Source: Citrobacter sp. 18056
GTDB taxonomy: Bacteria > Pseudomonadota > Gammaproteobacteria > Enterobacterales > Enterobacteriaceae
Length of the DNA stretch: 64,000 bases
NCBI GenBank assembly: GCA_902706235.1
Contig: CACSJR010000019.1
Span: 1-64,000, forward strand
Direction: 5' to 3'
The position numbers were made by a program, and so were the translations under genes. This document shows, piece by piece, positions 1 to 10,557 of the stretch (position 1 is its first letter; every line of letters begins with the position of its first letter). Below the pieces are notes generated by a model that was given only the letters and a program-made list of their open reading frames with translations, did no database searches and was not told the origin of the DNA.

Positions 1-245
1 AGACTTGGTATTCTATTTAGCGTCTTTCGACGTTTAAGAATCCATGTCACTTTGAGTGCCCACACAGATTGTCTGATAAATTGTTAAAGAGCAGTGAGTT
101 ACGCGCTTTCGCTTGCTAACTCGAGGTCCCGTATAATACGTTTTCCTCATTCAGAGTCAAGCGTTTATTTTCGCTTTTCTCTGTCAGGATTTCCTGGGAA
201 ACCCTTCTGACCCGGCGGCTAGCGTGCCGTTGTTCCGTGTCAGTG
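1..245 (-). other. rRNA operon leader (transcribed leftwards)
   Basis: Read on the minus strand this matches the 5' leader of enterobacterial rrn operons as I know it. The boxA antitermination element (TGCTCTTTAACA) lies at 82-93, followed by the ATTTATCAGACAATC run and, at the window edge, the GAATACCAAGTCT motif that precedes the 16S gene. The 16S gene itself lies beyond position 1 and is not seen. The operon next to murI/btuB corresponds in position to rrnB of E. coli. Confidence 0.9.
133..160 (-). promoter_or_regulatory. rrn P2 promoter
   Basis: On the minus strand a -35 TTGACT (155-160) and -10 TATTAT (133-138) with a 16 bp spacer lie about 120 bp downstream of P1, as in known tandem rrn promoters. 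Confidence 0.85.
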
Positions 246-252
246 GAGGCGC

Positions 253-280
253 ATTATAGGGAGTTCTGAGACGTTGACAA
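253..280 (-). promoter_or_regulatory. rrn P1 promoter
   Basis: On the minus strand a -35 TTGTCA (275-280) and a -10 TATAAT (253-258) are separated by 16 bp and followed by a GC-rich GCGCC discriminator, the layout of rrn P1 promoters. An A/T-rich stretch at about 281-320, running up to the end of murI, is in the place of the UP element and Fis sites. Start of transcription is expected near 245. Confidence 0.9.
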
Positions 281-331
281 GCCCTGTTTGCAAAAAACTT
301 TTCAACCGTCTCTTTTTTACTCAAATGCCTA

Positions 332-1183
332 CTAAACAGACAGCTTTTCGAGCCTTTCGAAGCCATAACGCTGCAAAACGGGGAAAAGTTGTTCAGTTTC
401 TGCTGTCTGAGCCATACAGAAAGCGATATTCGTATCTGAAGATTTGGCATCAGGCGCTTCATGTTCAAGCAGCCAGGCCGTTCGCCGTGCAATTGCCGCG
501 CCGGAATCAACCAGCCGCGTACCTTCCGGCAGAACTTCAAGCAGCTCATCCTGCAATAAAGGGAAATGCGTGCATCCCAGAACGACCGTATCTGGTGGCT
601 CTGCCATTCTCAACCATGGGCGCAGAATGCGACGCAGTTCATCGAGTGGTACCGGTTCGCCATGCAGTTTCGCTTCCGCCAGTTCCACCAGCTCCGCTGA
701 ACCCAGCATTTCAATATGGCACTCATTCGCAAAGCGCTCGATCAACTCACGTGTATAAGGACGCTTTACCGTGCCACGCGTCGCCAGCAACCCAACCACA
801 CCGTTCGCCGTGAGACGTGCTGCCGGTTTAATCGCTGGCACCACCCCCACCACAGGAAAGGCGAATTTTTCGCGCAGACCAGGAAGTGAAACGGTACTTG
901 CCGTGTTGCAGGCGATGATCGCCAGGGCGAGGGGATAACGCTGTTGAACCGCGGTGACTATCTCAAGCACGCGCTCGACGATGAAGGCTTCGCTCTTCTC
1001 GCCATAAGGAAAGGCAACGTTATCGAAAGCGTAGATGTAATGAAGATCCGGCAGCAGGTGCCGAATCTCATCATAAACCGACAACCCACCGACCCCGGAA
1101 TCAAACACCAGGACAGTGGGACGTGGATCAGAAGGTGTAGCTGCCAGACAAGTTGTATTCCCGTCCTGCAGTTTCGTAGCCAT
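332..1183 (-). CDS. murI: Glutamate racemase
   Basis: Converts L-glutamate to D-glutamate in the cytoplasm for peptidoglycan synthesis. The N-terminal FDSGVGG motif and the two catalytic cysteines in ACNTAS and GCTHFP are present; length is about 283 residues, as in E. coli. An upstream in-frame start exists, but ATG at 1183 gives MATKLQDGN, the E. coli N-terminus with its long extension before the racemase core. The start lies inside the 3' end of btuB, so the genes overlap by 56 bp and are probably co-transcribed and translationally coupled. The reading frame ends just before the rrn P1 upstream region. Confidence 0.97.
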   Translation of the reverse strand: MATKLQDGNTTCLAATPSDPRPTVLVFDSGVGGLSVYDEIRHLLPDLHYIYAFDNVAFPYGEKSEAFIVERVLEIVTAVQQRYPLALAIIACNTASTVSLPGLREKFAFPVVGVVPAIKPAARLTANGVVGLLATRGTVKRPYTRELIERFANECHIEMLGSAELVELAEAKLHGEPVPLDELRRILRPWLRMAEPPDTVVLGCTHFPLLQDELLEVLPEGTRLVDSGAAIARRTAWLLEHEAPDAKSSDTNIAFCMAQTAETEQLFPVLQRYGFERLEKLSV

Positions 1184-2972
1184 AAACTGTCTCGTAGTCT
1201 TTATCGAACAGGTTGGCGATTTTACCACGAACTGTCAGGTGAGAGGTGACCGGATATGAAACTGCGACATCCCACAGGCTTACACCACCCATCTTAACGG
1301 TCTGATAGGTGTTGTAGTCGGTGTCGTATCGGGTGCCCAGGTAGTGGTACGTCACTCCCCAGTCAAAATCATACACCTGCCAGTCCAGCTGGTACTTCAC
1401 CTGCTGTTTGGCTCGTCGCGGCAGCAGCTCATCGGTCTGGGCGTTACGAGCATCAAGATAGTCATAGCTCAGGGTGTGCGCTAACGGACCCGTGTCAAAG
1501 GATGCGGTAGCCTCAATACCTTTAATGCGCGCTTTGCCCACGTTATAATATTGATTCAGGTGGCTGTCGTAATCGATAAGATTATCGACATCATTACGAT
1601 AACCAGACACACGCCAGTTCACGCCTGCCGTTAAGCCCTCAAAGGCCCCTTCCCACTGCTTACTTTCTTCCGGATCGAGATTCTCGTTGCCATAGAAGCC
1701 GTACAGCTGCCCCAGGTTCGGCGCTTTAAATGCCGTCCCGTAGGACGCCACGAAGCGATAGCCGTCGACAAATTCCCAGGCCGCACTGCCCTGCCAGGTG
1801 CCGTGATCGCCAAACTGCGAGTTATCGTCGCCGCGCACTGCGCCTTCAAAGGTAAACTCACCAAACTGTTGCAACGCCGTCAGGAAAATGCCGGTGTTAC
1901 GAATATCGTAACCATTGGTCACGTAGCTGGTCCCTGGCTCGGTGCTTTGCTTCTGCCAGTCGATACCTGCGCCAACGTTGCCGTGGCCGACATCCACCGA
2001 ATTCGCCCACTGTACGTTGTATTGTTTGACTTCGTCCAGCGTCGCCGTGGAGTCATAGCGACCCAGATTCGGATCGTAGTTGTAATCTTTGCTGTGGCTG
2101 TAGCTGGACGTCAGCTGTGAATGGAAGATGTCATTATTGAAACGCACACCCGCGTCCCAGGTCTGGCTATAGAGCTGGCGCGTGTCGACCAATACATCAG
2201 GTGTATATGGACTGTAATAGGCATCGTAGGCCGTACGGTTGTCGTAGCCATAGCCACGAACAAACGCGCTCCACTCATCTGAGAAATTATGCTCCAGCGC
2301 GCCATACAAACTTTTACTGATAAAGCCATCGCGGTCCGGCTGTGCCAGTCCACCGTTATTACCGTCCGCTACGACATCGTAGCCTTTGGTATAGGTGTAG
2401 TCTCCGGCCAGCGTCACACGCGTGTTACCACCCAGCGTCTGCTGAGTGCTCCCGTTATAGCTCTGGTAGCCGTTTGACCCAATCGCGGCGTTCAGCGTCG
2501 TGCCATCTTTATCACGAGTGGTGATAATGTTAACCACGCCGCCGATCGCATCAGATCCATATACCGCCGAGCGCGGCCCGCGAATGTATTCGATACGCTG
2601 AACCAGGCTCACAGGGAACTGACTCAGGTCTGAGGAACCACTGACGCCGGCCTGGTTGAAACGAACGCCGTCCACCAAAATCAGCACATGGCTGGAGTTA
2701 GTTCCGCGAATAAATAAAGAAGAGCTTTGCCCGAGTCCACCATTCTGGGAAATATCAACACCAGGCAATCGACGCATAACGTCAGTAACAGAGGTGGATT
2801 GCCAACGGTCGATATCCTCACGCGTCACCACGGTGACAGGCGCCAGAACCGTATTAATAGGTTGTTGAAAACGGTTTGCCGTGACGACCATCGTGTCTGA
2901 GCTGCTATCCTGCGCCCAGCCAGAAAAAGCTGTGACGGAGAGCGCCGTCAGCAGCGAAGCTTTTTTAATCAT
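1128..2972 (-). CDS. btuB: TonB-dependent vitamin B12 outer membrane receptor
   Basis: Outer-membrane 22-strand barrel that imports cobalamin using TonB energy. The protein from ATG 2972 begins [12 protein letters not shown], a signal peptide ending near GWA-QD, followed by the TonB box (DTMVVTANR), a plug domain ([25 protein letters not shown]) and a barrel ending in SGSYTF with terminal Phe, needed for BAM recognition. About 614 residues, the usual length. A longer in-frame reading upstream runs through the riboswitch and is rejected. Expression should be repressed by adenosylcobalamin via the leader at 2980-3222. Its 3' end overlaps murI. Confidence 0.97.
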   Translation of the reverse strand: MIKKASLLTALSVTAFSGWAQDSSSDTMVVTANRFQQPINTVLAPVTVVTREDIDRWQSTSVTDVMRRLPGVDISQNGGLGQSSSLFIRGTNSSHVLILVDGVRFNQAGVSGSSDLSQFPVSLVQRIEYIRGPRSAVYGSDAIGGVVNIITTRDKDGTTLNAAIGSNGYQSYNGSTQQTLGGNTRVTLAGDYTYTKGYDVVADGNNGGLAQPDRDGFISKSLYGALEHNFSDEWSAFVRGYGYDNRTAYDAYYSPYTPDVLVDTRQLYSQTWDAGVRFNNDIFHSQLTSSYSHSKDYNYDPNLGRYDSTATLDEVKQYNVQWANSVDVGHGNVGAGIDWQKQSTEPGTSYVTNGYDIRNTGIFLTALQQFGEFTFEGAVRGDDNSQFGDHGTWQGSAAWEFVDGYRFVASYGTAFKAPNLGQLYGFYGNENLDPEESKQWEGAFEGLTAGVNWRVSGYRNDVDNLIDYDSHLNQYYNVGKARIKGIEATASFDTGPLAHTLSYDYLDARNAQTDELLPRRAKQQVKYQLDWQVYDFDWGVTYHYLGTRYDTDYNTYQTVKMGGVSLWDVAVSYPVTSHLTVRGKIANLFDKDYETVYGYETAGREYNLSGSYTF

Positions 2973-2979
2973 TGTTAAA

Positions 2980-3222
2980 AGCATCCAATAAATAAGAAGG
3001 ATGCCGCTGGTCTCATCAGTAGCTCGCGATGATGAGGATCCGTTGCGACGTACTCCGGCAGGTCTTCGGGCTAGAAGGCTCCCCAAACATAATCGGGGCA
3101 ATGAAACGATGACTTCCCACCTACCGGCAGTGTCTGCTTACGCTCTCATTTCGCCTTACTCTACCGCTGCGCGTCAGCTCCAGATTTACACTGGATTCCC
3201 TTTTAACTCACAAGACCGGAAA
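2980..3222 (-). promoter_or_regulatory. Cobalamin (B12) riboswitch of btuB
   Basis: The minus-strand leader carries the conserved B12 box GCCCGAAGACCTGCC at 3057-3071, the upstream GTGAGTTAAAAGGGAATCC segment at about 3193-3215 and the GGTGGGAAGTC segment typical of the E. coli btuB aptamer. A last hairpin (GCATCC...GGATGC) just before the btuB start would mask the ribosome binding site. Ligand binding is expected to shut off btuB translation. Confidence 0.93.
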
Positions 3223-3290
3223 CAGGATGCTACATTCAGTAACATACAGATGTCCAGACTGCTAATCATGTAAGCCTGGCTATCAAGGGC

Positions 3291-3318
3291 TGGACATCCT
3301 GTGAGCATTCCCTACAAT
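3291..3318 (+). promoter_or_regulatory. trmA promoter
   Basis: TGGACA (3291-3296), 16 bp, TACAAT (3313-3318), then a CGCCGCG discriminator. A GC-rich discriminator is the mark of stringently controlled stable-RNA promoters, which fits what is known for E. coli trmA. Confidence 0.75.
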
Positions 3319-3350
3319 CGCCGCGTTATTTATCTCTTTCAGGAAGCATC

Positions 3351-4451
3351 ATGACCCCCGAACACCTGCCGACAGAACAGTACGAGGCCCAGCTAGCAGA
3401 GAAAGTTGTCCGCCTGCAAAGCATGATGGCGCCACACAATGCCCCTGCGCCGGAGGTGTTCCGCTCACCTGTCAGTCACTACCGCATGCGTGCAGAATTC
3501 CGCATCTGGCACGACGGCGACGACCTCTATCACATCATCTTCGATCAGGCGACCAAACAGCGCATTCGTGTCGATACCTTCCCGGCGGCCAGCGAATTAA
3601 TTAATGCGCTGATGAAAGCCGTGCTGGATGGCGTCAAGGGCGAAAAAGTCCTGCGTCACAAGCTGTTCCAGATTGATTACCTGACTACCATGAGTAATCA
3701 GGCTATCGTTTCTCTGCTTTATCATAAAAAGCTGGATGACGAATGGCAGGTCGCCGCGACCGCATTGCGTGATGTCCTGCGAGCTGCGAATCTGAATGTC
3801 CATCTGATTGGTCGTGCGACGAAAACCAAAATCGCGCTGGATCAGGACTTTATTGATGAACGTTTGCCGGTCGGCGGGCGGGAGATGATTTACCGTCAGG
3901 TGGAAAACAGCTTCACCCAGCCGAATGCGGCAATGAACATTCAGATGCTGGAATGGGCGCTGGCTGCGACCCAACATTCAAAAGGCGATTTGCTGGAGCT
4001 GTACTGTGGCAACGGTAACTTCTCGCTGGCGCTGGCGCGCAACTTTGACCGTGTATTAGCGACAGAAATTGCCAAACCGTCCGTGGCAGCGGCGCAATAC
4101 AACATCGCGGCAAACCATATTGATAATGTGCAGATTATCCGGATGTCAGCGGAAGAGTTTACCCAAGCGATGAACGGCGTCCGCGAGTTTAACCGCTTGC
4201 AGGGTATCGATCTGAAGGGTTATCAGTGTGAAACGATTTTCGTCGATCCACCGCGCAGCGGGCTGGACAGCGAAACCGAGAAGATGGTGCAGGCGTACCC
4301 ACGCATTCTGTACATTTCCTGTAATCCAGAAACGTTATGTAAGAATCTGGAAACGTTAGGCCAAACGCACAACGTTGAGCGCCTGGCGCTGTTCGATCAG
4401 TTCCCGTACACCCATCATATGGAGTGTGGGGTCTGGCTGACGAAGAAATAA
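3351..4451 (+). CDS. trmA: tRNA (uracil-54-C5)-methyltransferase
   Basis: SAM-dependent enzyme that makes ribothymidine at position 54 of tRNAs (and methylates tmRNA in E. coli). 366 residues, the exact E. coli length. Seen in order: the N-terminal RNA-binding part ([15 protein letters not shown]), the SAM motif [23 protein letters not shown], the nucleophilic cysteine in ISCNPETLC (about 324) and the general base Glu in HHMECGV (about 358). Divergent from btuB. Confidence 0.97.
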   Translation: MTPEHLPTEQYEAQLAEKVVRLQSMMAPHNAPAPEVFRSPVSHYRMRAEFRIWHDGDDLYHIIFDQATKQRIRVDTFPAASELINALMKAVLDGVKGEKVLRHKLFQIDYLTTMSNQAIVSLLYHKKLDDEWQVAATALRDVLRAANLNVHLIGRATKTKIALDQDFIDERLPVGGREMIYRQVENSFTQPNAAMNIQMLEWALAATQHSKGDLLELYCGNGNFSLALARNFDRVLATEIAKPSVAAAQYNIAANHIDNVQIIRMSAEEFTQAMNGVREFNRLQGIDLKGYQCETIFVDPPRSGLDSETEKMVQAYPRILYISCNPETLCKNLETLGQTHNVERLALFDQFPYTHHMECGVWLTKK

Positions 4452-4461
4452 TCCGCCTTTT

Positions 4462-4482
4462 AGCCCTCTCATTGAGAGGGCT
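4462..4482. terminator. Hairpin between convergent trmA and yijD
   Basis: Inverted repeat AGCCCTCTC-att-GAGAGGGCT lies between the two convergent stop codons. On the minus strand it is followed by a short T run (4457-4460), on the plus strand by none, so termination would be stronger for yijD. Confidence 0.5.
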
Positions 4483-4490
4483 CATCCGCA

Positions 4491-4850
4491 TTATTCCGCG
4501 ATTTCAGCGTTACGATTACGCATCCGGAAACCAATCCAGAACACCATAATCACCGACAGCACGGCCGGGAAGAAGTTAGAGCCGATGTCCGGGTATTCCG
4601 CACGAACGACGGTACTGTAAACCAGTACGCCGAGGATGAAACACGCGGCGGCAAGCCCTGGCAGCCCAACCGGCATGGTGCGATTTTGGTAACGTTGATG
4701 CAGGCAGTACACCGTCAGCACCAGCGCAATCAAGGGGAATACGGTAAAGGGTACGATGGAGCTGAACAGTGCAGCAAATGTCCCATTAATGGATAAACCA
4801 GCGACCAACGCCAGTAACAACGTACCTCTGTCTTGACCTGTCTGTTTCAT
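4491..4850 (-). CDS. yijD: DUF1422 inner membrane protein YijD
   Basis: 119 residues with four likely membrane segments (about 10-30, 31-48, 62-80, 92-108), matching E. coli YijD almost throughout. Function is unknown; the gene is always downstream of fabR. Its ATG overlaps the fabR TAA by one base (TAATG), so translation is probably coupled and the pair forms one operon. Confidence 0.93.
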   Translation of the reverse strand: MKQTGQDRGTLLLALVAGLSINGTFAALFSSIVPFTVFPLIALVLTVYCLHQRYQNRTMPVGLPGLAAACFILGVLVYSTVVRAEYPDIGSNFFPAVLSVIMVFWIGFRMRNRNAEIAE

Positions 4851-5497
4851 TACTCATCCTTCACGTTTTTCGGAATGGAGTGCACTTTCTCTTGTTCACG
4901 GCGATACCAGTAATACGCGCCTTTGGAAATCATCCGCAGCTGCAGTACCAGTCGCTCTTCTAATTGCCGACGCTGTTCAGGGCCGACGTCCAGTGCTTCT
5001 GCACCTGCACTAAATACGATGGTGACCATCGCTTCGGCTTGCGCTTCAGTGAAGGCGCGCGGCATATGGTTTTCGATTTCCAGATAGTCAGCAAGTTCCG
5101 CAATAAAGTGCTGAATCTCACGGGCGACGGCGGCACGAAACGCCGCAGAGGTGCCGGAACGTTCACGCAGCAGTAAGCGGAATGCGTTGGGGTTATTTCC
5201 AATAAACTCCATAAAGGTCGACACGGACGTACGAATAACGCTGCCGCCTTTGGCAATACGCTGACGCGCCTGACGCATAAGCTGACGTAGCATTAACCCG
5301 CTTTCGTCGACCATGGTCAGCCCGAGTTCGTCCACATCGCGGAAATGACGATAGAAAGAGGTCGGCGCAATCCCCGCCTCTCGCGCAACTTCACGCAGGC
5401 TCAGGCTGGCAAAACTTCTTTCAGCACTCAGTTGACTGAATGCTGCTTCCACCAGCGAACGCCGGGTTTTTTCTTTTTGTAGCGCTCTAACGCCCAT
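4850..5497 (-). CDS. fabR: TetR-family repressor of unsaturated fatty acid synthesis
   Basis: FabR represses fabA and fabB in response to the pool of unsaturated acyl-ACP/CoA, tuning membrane fluidity. The N-terminal TetR helix-turn-helix ([20 protein letters not shown]) lies at about residues 28-47, followed by an all-helical ligand and dimer domain. 215 residues. Two adjacent ATG codons exist at 5500 and 5497; the second gives the E. coli N-terminus MGVRA and is chosen. First gene of the fabR-yijD operon, divergent from sthA across 200 bp. Confidence 0.95.
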   Translation of the reverse strand: MGVRALQKEKTRRSLVEAAFSQLSAERSFASLSLREVAREAGIAPTSFYRHFRDVDELGLTMVDESGLMLRQLMRQARQRIAKGGSVIRTSVSTFMEFIGNNPNAFRLLLRERSGTSAAFRAAVAREIQHFIAELADYLEIENHMPRAFTEAQAEAMVTIVFSAGAEALDVGPEQRRQLEERLVLQLRMISKGAYYWYRREQEKVHSIPKNVKDE

Positions 5498-5697
5498 CAC
5501 GATGTCTGAATCCTTCCATCTGCCTTATCGGCACTATACCAGAGATTAAAACTAATCTGTTTGAGGTGCTTTGTGAATGATTGTTTACGGGCGGTTTGTG
5601 CTCTCCAGTGTGAAAAAAGCACAACGATAATTGGGTTATCGGGGCAATGATGTTACTATTCTGTTGCTTTTATGTATAAGAACAGGTAAGCCTTACC

Positions 5698-7098
5698 ATG
5701 CCACACACCTACGATTATGATGCAATAGTAATTGGTTCTGGCCCGGGCGGCGAAGGCGCTGCAATGGGGCTGGTCAAGCAAGGAGCCCGTGTCGCCGTCA
5801 TCGAGCGTTATCACAACGTCGGTGGTGGCTGTACCCACTGGGGCACCATCCCATCGAAAGCGCTTCGTCACGCCGTAAGCCGCATTATCGAATTCAACCA
5901 GAACCCTCTCTACAGCGACCATACCCGACTACTTCGTTCTTCATTCGCCGACATTCTCAACCATGCCGACAGCGTGATTAACCAGCAGACGCGGATGCGC
6001 CAGGGGTTCTACGAACGTAACCACTGCGAAATTCTGCAGGGCGACGCCCACTTTGTTGATGAGCACACCCTCGCACTCGAATGCCATGACGGCTCGGTCG
6101 AAACAGTGACTGCGGAGAAATTCATCATCGCCTGCGGCTCGCGCCCTTATCGTCCGGACGACGTCGACTTCTCGCACCCACGTGTCTACGACAGCGACTC
6201 CATCCTCAGCCTGCATCATGAACCACGCCACGTGATCATCTACGGGGCCGGGGTGATCGGCTGCGAATATGCATCTATCTTCCGCGGAATGGAGGTCAAA
6301 GTTGATTTGATCAACACCCGCGATCGCCTGTTGGCATTCCTCGATCAGGAAATGTCAGACTCCCTTTCGTATCACTTCTGGAACAGCGGCGTGGTCATTC
6401 GCCACAACGAAGAGTACGAGAAAATTGAAGGGATGGACGACGGCGTGATCATGCACCTGAAGTCCGGCAAAAAGCTCAAAGCAGACTGTTTACTGTTCGC
6501 TAACGGACGTACCGGTAACACCGACAGCCTGGCGTTGGAAAACATCGGCCTGCAAACCGACAGCCGCGGTCAGCTGAAAGTGAACAGCATGTACCAGACC
6601 GCCATTCCGCATATCTATGCGGTCGGCGACGTTATCGGTTACCCGAGTCTGGCCTCTGCGGCATACGATCAGGGCCGAATTGCTGCCCAGGCGCTGGTCA
6701 AAGGCGAAGCCACCGCGCACCTGATTGAAGACATTCCAACGGGCATCTACACCATCCCGGAAATCAGTTCTGTCGGGAAAACCGAACAGCAGCTGACGGC
6801 GATGAAAGTGCCGTACGAAGTCGGTCGGGCGCAGTTTAAGCACCTGGCGCGGGCGCAAATTGTCGGAATGAATGTGGGAACGCTGAAGATCCTGTTCCAT
6901 CGGGAAACCAAGGAAATTTTGGGGATACACTGCTTTGGCGAGCGCGCGGCCGAAATCATTCACATCGGCCAGGCGATAATGGAGCAAAAAGGGGGTGGTA
7001 ACACCATCGAGTACTTCGTTAACACCACCTTTAACTACCCGACCATGGCGGAAGCCTATCGGGTTGCTGCGCTGAACGGCTTAAACCGCCTGTTTTAA
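5698..7098 (+). CDS. sthA: Soluble pyridine nucleotide transhydrogenase
   Basis: Cytoplasmic flavoprotein that moves hydride between NADPH and NAD+, mainly to burn off excess NADPH. 466 residues with the [13 protein letters not shown] motif at the N-terminus, a second nucleotide-binding [11 protein letters not shown] and the [24 protein letters not shown] segments of the disulfide oxidoreductase family. The place of the redox-active CxxxxC is CTHWGT, lacking the second cysteine, which is diagnostic of SthA against lipoamide dehydrogenase. Its 3' end overlaps convergent oxyR by 18 bp. Confidence 0.97.
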   Translation: MPHTYDYDAIVIGSGPGGEGAAMGLVKQGARVAVIERYHNVGGGCTHWGTIPSKALRHAVSRIIEFNQNPLYSDHTRLLRSSFADILNHADSVINQQTRMRQGFYERNHCEILQGDAHFVDEHTLALECHDGSVETVTAEKFIIACGSRPYRPDDVDFSHPRVYDSDSILSLHHEPRHVIIYGAGVIGCEYASIFRGMEVKVDLINTRDRLLAFLDQEMSDSLSYHFWNSGVVIRHNEEYEKIEGMDDGVIMHLKSGKKLKADCLLFANGRTGNTDSLALENIGLQTDSRGQLKVNSMYQTAIPHIYAVGDVIGYPSLASAAYDQGRIAAQALVKGEATAHLIEDIPTGIYTIPEISSVGKTEQQLTAMKVPYEVGRAQFKHLARAQIVGMNVGTLKILFHRETKEILGIHCFGERAAEIIHIGQAIMEQKGGGNTIEYFVNTTFNYPTMAEAYRVAALNGLNRLF

Positions 7099-7998
7099 CG
7101 GTTTATCGAAATGGCCATCCATCTGCGTGCGGATGGCCTCTGCCAGCTGCTCATAGCGGCTGCGCAGCGGTGACCCTGGACGGTAAACCAGACCGACGGT
7201 ACGACGAGGCTCCGGCTTAATGCACGGCAGATAAACCACGCCATCACGTTTACGTTCTGGCGGCACAGCCAGCGCCGGTAACAGCGTGATGCCGCTGCCT
7301 GCTGCAACCATATTGCGCAGCGTTTCCAGACTGGTGGCGCGGAAATGGGTATCTTCATCCGCCCCCGCTTCAAAGCAAAAGCCCATCGCCTGGTCGCGCA
7401 GGCAGTGCCCGTCCTCCAGCATCAGCAGCTTTTCACCGGCCAGATCGGACATCGGCACGCGGTCGCGATTCGCCCACGGGTGATCTTCGTAAATAGCCAG
7501 CATCATCGGCTCATCGAACAGCGGCACCTCAATAAAGGCTTCACTCTCTTTGACCAATGCCAGGATTGCACAGTCGAGCTTACCGCTGTCGAGTTGCGCC
7601 AGCAGCTGATGGGTCTGTGCCTCGTGCAGATACATTTCCAGTTTCGGGAACGCCTGATGCAGCATAGGGATAATCTGCGGTAGCAGGTAAGGCCCCACGG
7701 TGGGGATCAGGCCAATATGCAGCGGTCCGGACATCGCTTCGCCCTGTTGGCTCGCCATTTCCTTGAGCACTTTTACCTCGCGCAGCACGGTGCGCGCCTG
7801 ATCCACCAGCAATAATCCTGCCTGCGTAAACAGCACCTTACGGCTAGTACGCTCCAACAGCATTACGCCCAGCTCATCTTCCAGCTTACGGATCTGCCCA
7901 CTTAACGTTGGCTGACTGACGTGACAGGAATCCGCCGCACGGCGAAAATGACGATGCTCAGCTAAGGCAACCAGGTATTCAAGATCACGAATATTCAT
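7081..7998 (-). CDS. oxyR: LysR-type hydrogen peroxide sensor OxyR
   Basis: Peroxide-sensing activator of katG, oxyS, ahp and other defence genes. 305 residues: N-terminal winged HTH ([23 protein letters not shown]), then the LysR effector domain with the redox cysteines in [13 protein letters not shown], equivalent to Cys199 and Cys208. ATG 7998 gives the E. coli N-terminus MNIRDLEYL; an in-frame upstream ATG would run into the operator. The stop codon lies inside the 3' end of sthA. Confidence 0.97.
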   Translation of the reverse strand: MNIRDLEYLVALAEHRHFRRAADSCHVSQPTLSGQIRKLEDELGVMLLERTSRKVLFTQAGLLLVDQARTVLREVKVLKEMASQQGEAMSGPLHIGLIPTVGPYLLPQIIPMLHQAFPKLEMYLHEAQTHQLLAQLDSGKLDCAILALVKESEAFIEVPLFDEPMMLAIYEDHPWANRDRVPMSDLAGEKLLMLEDGHCLRDQAMGFCFEAGADEDTHFRATSLETLRNMVAAGSGITLLPALAVPPERKRDGVVYLPCIKPEPRRTVGLVYRPGSPLRSRYEQLAEAIRTQMDGHFDKPLKQAV

Positions 7999-8028
7999 TA
8001 TCCATCCTCCATCGCCACGATAGTTCAT

Positions 8029-8066
8029 GGCGATAGATAGCATAGCAATGAACGATTATCCCTATC
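8029..8066. promoter_or_regulatory. OxyR operator between oxyR and oxyS
   Basis: Repeated ATAG and CTAT elements (GATAGTTC, CGATAGATAG, CATAG, TATCCCTATC) spaced about ten bases apart in the divergent region resemble the four-tetranucleotide OxyR recognition pattern. OxyR is expected to repress itself and activate oxyS from here. Confidence 0.6.
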
Positions 8067-8093
8067 AAGGGTTGTGGTCAATAATACTCCACA

Positions 8094-8208
8094 TAAACGA
8101 GGCGGTACCTCACAAACCCTTGAAGCCACCGACCCGTTCAGAGTTCCTCTCTGATATGAATAACGAAAGCCAACGTGAACTTTGCGGACCCCGTGGTCCG
8201 CTTTTTTT
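8094..8208 (+). ncRNA. oxyS: OxyS oxidative stress small RNA
   Basis: Hfq-dependent regulatory RNA made on peroxide stress; in E. coli it represses fhlA, nusG and others. It lies divergent to oxyR as in E. coli. Conserved stretches seen: CCCTTGAAG near the 5' hairpin, then AAAGCCAACGTGAACTTT, and a terminator GCGGACC-ccgt-GGTCCGC followed by seven T. A likely -10 (TAATAC) is at 8082-8087. About 115 nt, against 109 in E. coli; the 5' end is inferred by alignment from memory. Confidence 0.88.
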
Positions 8209-8253
8209 ACATAAAAAAGCCCGGCATTTCGCCAGGCTCGAACGGTATTTGTA

Positions 8254-8282
8254 AGCCGGGTAAGCGCAGCGCCACCCGGCAT
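8254..8282. repeat. REP element
   Basis: GCCGGGTAAGCGCAGCGCCACCCGGC is a palindromic REP unit between oxyS and argH, at the argH 3' end, where such units often stabilise mRNA ends. Confidence 0.75.
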
Positions 8283-8291
8283 CAGCGATGA

Positions 8292-9665
8292 TCAGAGTAA
8301 GCGCGCCTGCGCATCTTTAATCGCCTGCGCAACCTGCTTCGGCGAGACGCCGCCTTGAGCGGCACGCTTATCGAGGCACGATTGCAGCGACAGAATCGGA
8401 TAAACATCGTCGTCAATCACTGCACTAAACTTCTGCAACTCTGCCAGCATCAGCGCTTCCAGCGGTTTGCCCTGGCGAATGGCTTCCACCACCGCTTCAC
8501 CCACGATATGGTGCGCTTCACGGAATGGCACGCCTTTGGCGACCAGATAATCTGCAAGTTCGGTAGAGTTGGCATAACCCTGTTGCGCTGCTTCCTGACA
8601 ACGCGGGCGTTTCACCTGAATACCGTCCAGCACCAGCGCGCCCATATGCAGGCAGTCGAGCCAGGTGTCCAGCGCGTCGAAGAGCCCTTCTTTGTCTTCC
8701 TGCATATCTTTGTTATACGCCAGCGGCAGACCTTTCAGGGTCATCATCATACCCGTTAGCGCGCCCTGCACGCGGCCGCATTTACCGCGAATAAGCTCCA
8801 GCGCATCCGGGTTTTTCTTCTGCGGCATCAGGGAAGAACCTGACGTCACGCGGTCAGAAAGCTCTACAAAGCCTGCTTCACCGGAGTTAAAGAAAATCAG
8901 GTCTTCCGCAAAACGCGACAGATGCACCATGCCAATGGAGGCGTTCGACAACAGCTCCAGCACGTGGTCCCTGTCGGACACGCTGTCCAGGCTGTTACGG
9001 GTTGCCGATGCAAAGCCCAGCCAGCCTGCCAGCTGTTCACGATCGATTTCATACGCGGTACCGGCCAGCGCACCGCTGCCCAGCGGGCTCACGTCCAGAC
9101 GACGCAAGGTATCCTGCAAACGGCTTTCGTCACGGGCCAGCATTTCGACATAGGCCAGACACCAGTGAGCAAAGGTCACCGGCTGTGCGCGTTGCAGGTG
9201 GGTATAACCCGGCATCACCGCGTCCTGATTGTTTTGCGCGGTTTCCACCAGGGCGACCTGCAACTGGCGATTAGCGCTCAGCAATTCAGCCACGGTGTCT
9301 TTGCACCACAGCTTGAGATCGGTCGCTACCTGGTCATTACGGCTACGTCCGGTATGCAGTTTTTTCCCCAGCTGGCCGACTTTATCGATAAGCTTGCCTT
9401 CCACCCAACTGTGAATATCTTCCGCGTCGCTCTCCAGAATCTGCTGCGGATTCGCACGCACTTCTTCGAGCAATACGTTCAGCGCTTCGTCAAGCTGCTG
9501 CTGTTCCGCCGCGGTCAATACGTGCACCGTCACCAGCGCTTTAGACCAGGCCACAGAGCCAATAATATCCTGCTCCGCCAGACGGTAGTCAAAGCGCAAA
9601 GAGTCGTTGAACTGTTTGAACCGCTGATCTGCTGCCTGAGTAAAACGCCCGCCCCAAAGTGCCAT
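8292..9665 (-). CDS. argH: Argininosuccinate lyase
   Basis: Last step of arginine synthesis: splits argininosuccinate into arginine and fumarate. 457 residues. The fumarase/aspartase superfamily signature [12 protein letters not shown] with the catalytic serine region is present, as are [10 protein letters not shown] and [13 protein letters not shown] 9665 gives MALWGGRFT as in E. coli; the six extra codons upstream are not used. Third gene of argC-argB-argH, but separated from argB by 105 bp carrying a REP pair. Confidence 0.97.
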   Translation of the reverse strand: MALWGGRFTQAADQRFKQFNDSLRFDYRLAEQDIIGSVAWSKALVTVHVLTAAEQQQLDEALNVLLEEVRANPQQILESDAEDIHSWVEGKLIDKVGQLGKKLHTGRSRNDQVATDLKLWCKDTVAELLSANRQLQVALVETAQNNQDAVMPGYTHLQRAQPVTFAHWCLAYVEMLARDESRLQDTLRRLDVSPLGSGALAGTAYEIDREQLAGWLGFASATRNSLDSVSDRDHVLELLSNASIGMVHLSRFAEDLIFFNSGEAGFVELSDRVTSGSSLMPQKKNPDALELIRGKCGRVQGALTGMMMTLKGLPLAYNKDMQEDKEGLFDALDTWLDCLHMGALVLDGIQVKRPRCQEAAQQGYANSTELADYLVAKGVPFREAHHIVGEAVVEAIRQGKPLEALMLAELQKFSAVIDDDVYPILSLQSCLDKRAAQGGVSPKQVAQAIKDAQARLL

Positions 9666-9692
9666 AACATGCTTCCTTCTCATTAATTTTCA

Positions 9693-9767
9693 GTGCCGGA
9701 TGGCGCGATGCTTATCCGGCCTACAAGCTCAGGTAGGCCCGGCAAGCATCGCGCCGCCGGGCATCAG
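9693..9767. repeat. REP pair (BIME) between argB and argH
   Basis: Two REP units in opposite orientation (TGCCGGATGGCGC...TATCCGGCC and GGCCCGGCAAGC...GCCGGGCATC) fill the argB-argH gap. They could act as a processing or attenuation point inside the operon. Confidence 0.8.
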
Positions 9768-9770
9768 ATC

Positions 9771-10547
9771 TTAAGCCAGAATACGCGTACCGATTGGCGT
9801 GCCGTTAAACAGCGATGGGAGCTGTTCGGCGTGACGCCATGAGGCGATATCCACCGGACGGCCCAGCGTGCGGGCGGCATCCAGCGCGGCATTCACTTTG
9901 ACGACCATGCCATCGGTGATGATACCCTGGTCGATTAGCTGTTCCGCCTTCGCCGCCGTCATTTCGGCAATACGCTGGCCTTTACCGTCAAGAATACCGC
10001 TCACGTCGGAAAGCAGGATCAGATCCGCGCCGAGCGTGGCGGCCAGCGCCGTGGCTGCCTGGTCGGCGTTGACGTTCATCAACTGACCTTCTTCGGTCAC
10101 GCCGATGGAGCTCACCACTGGCAGGAAACCACCTTCCAGCAAAGTATTAATCAGCTTCGGCGAACCCGGCTTCGCCAGACCGACGTGACCCAGCTCTTCG
10201 TCGAGCTGAGAAACCGTCACGCTGTCGCCGTCACCGAGATACAGGCCCACGGAGGCAATATGATGCTTTTTGGCCCACGCCAGCAGCGTTTTGTTGGCCG
10301 TTCCCGCCAGCGCACCAGTAATGATGTCAATCTGATCGGCAGGCGTCACACGCAGGCCATTCTTCTTTTTCACGGGCAGATTCAGCTGTTTCATCAGCTC
10401 GTCCACCACGCAACCGCCGCCGTGTACAATCACCAGCGGGCGTTGATGTTCCGTGCGGTAATGCACCAGCGCGGTAAACAGACGCTCCAGCGCTTCTTCA
10501 CTGTCCAGCAGCACACCACCGAGTTTGATAATTAAAGGATTCATCAT
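9771..10547 (-). CDS. argB: N-acetylglutamate kinase
   Basis: Phosphorylates N-acetyl-L-glutamate, the second step of arginine synthesis. About 258 residues of the amino-acid kinase fold: IIKLGG at the N-terminus with the phosphate-binding Lys, VIVHGGG, and the [11 protein letters not shown] segment. Two tandem ATG codons (10547, 10544) both fit; the first is taken, as in E. coli. The gene starts 10 bp after the argC stop, so it is co-transcribed with argC. Confidence 0.97.
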   Translation of the reverse strand: MMNPLIIKLGGVLLDSEEALERLFTALVHYRTEHQRPLVIVHGGGCVVDELMKQLNLPVKKKNGLRVTPADQIDIITGALAGTANKTLLAWAKKHHIASVGLYLGDGDSVTVSQLDEELGHVGLAKPGSPKLINTLLEGGFLPVVSSIGVTEEGQLMNVNADQAATALAATLGADLILLSDVSGILDGKGQRIAEMTAAKAEQLIDQGIITDGMVVKVNAALDAARTLGRPVDIASWRHAEQLPSLFNGTPIGTRILA

Positions 10548-10557
10548 CAGGTATCCA

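Noticed and set aside
2973-3101. N-terminal extension of BtuB
   Set aside because: It would translate the cobalamin riboswitch and precede a clear signal peptide at ATG 2972.
5698-7098. Dihydrolipoamide dehydrogenase
   Set aside because: The redox-active second cysteine is missing (CTHWGT), which defines SthA.
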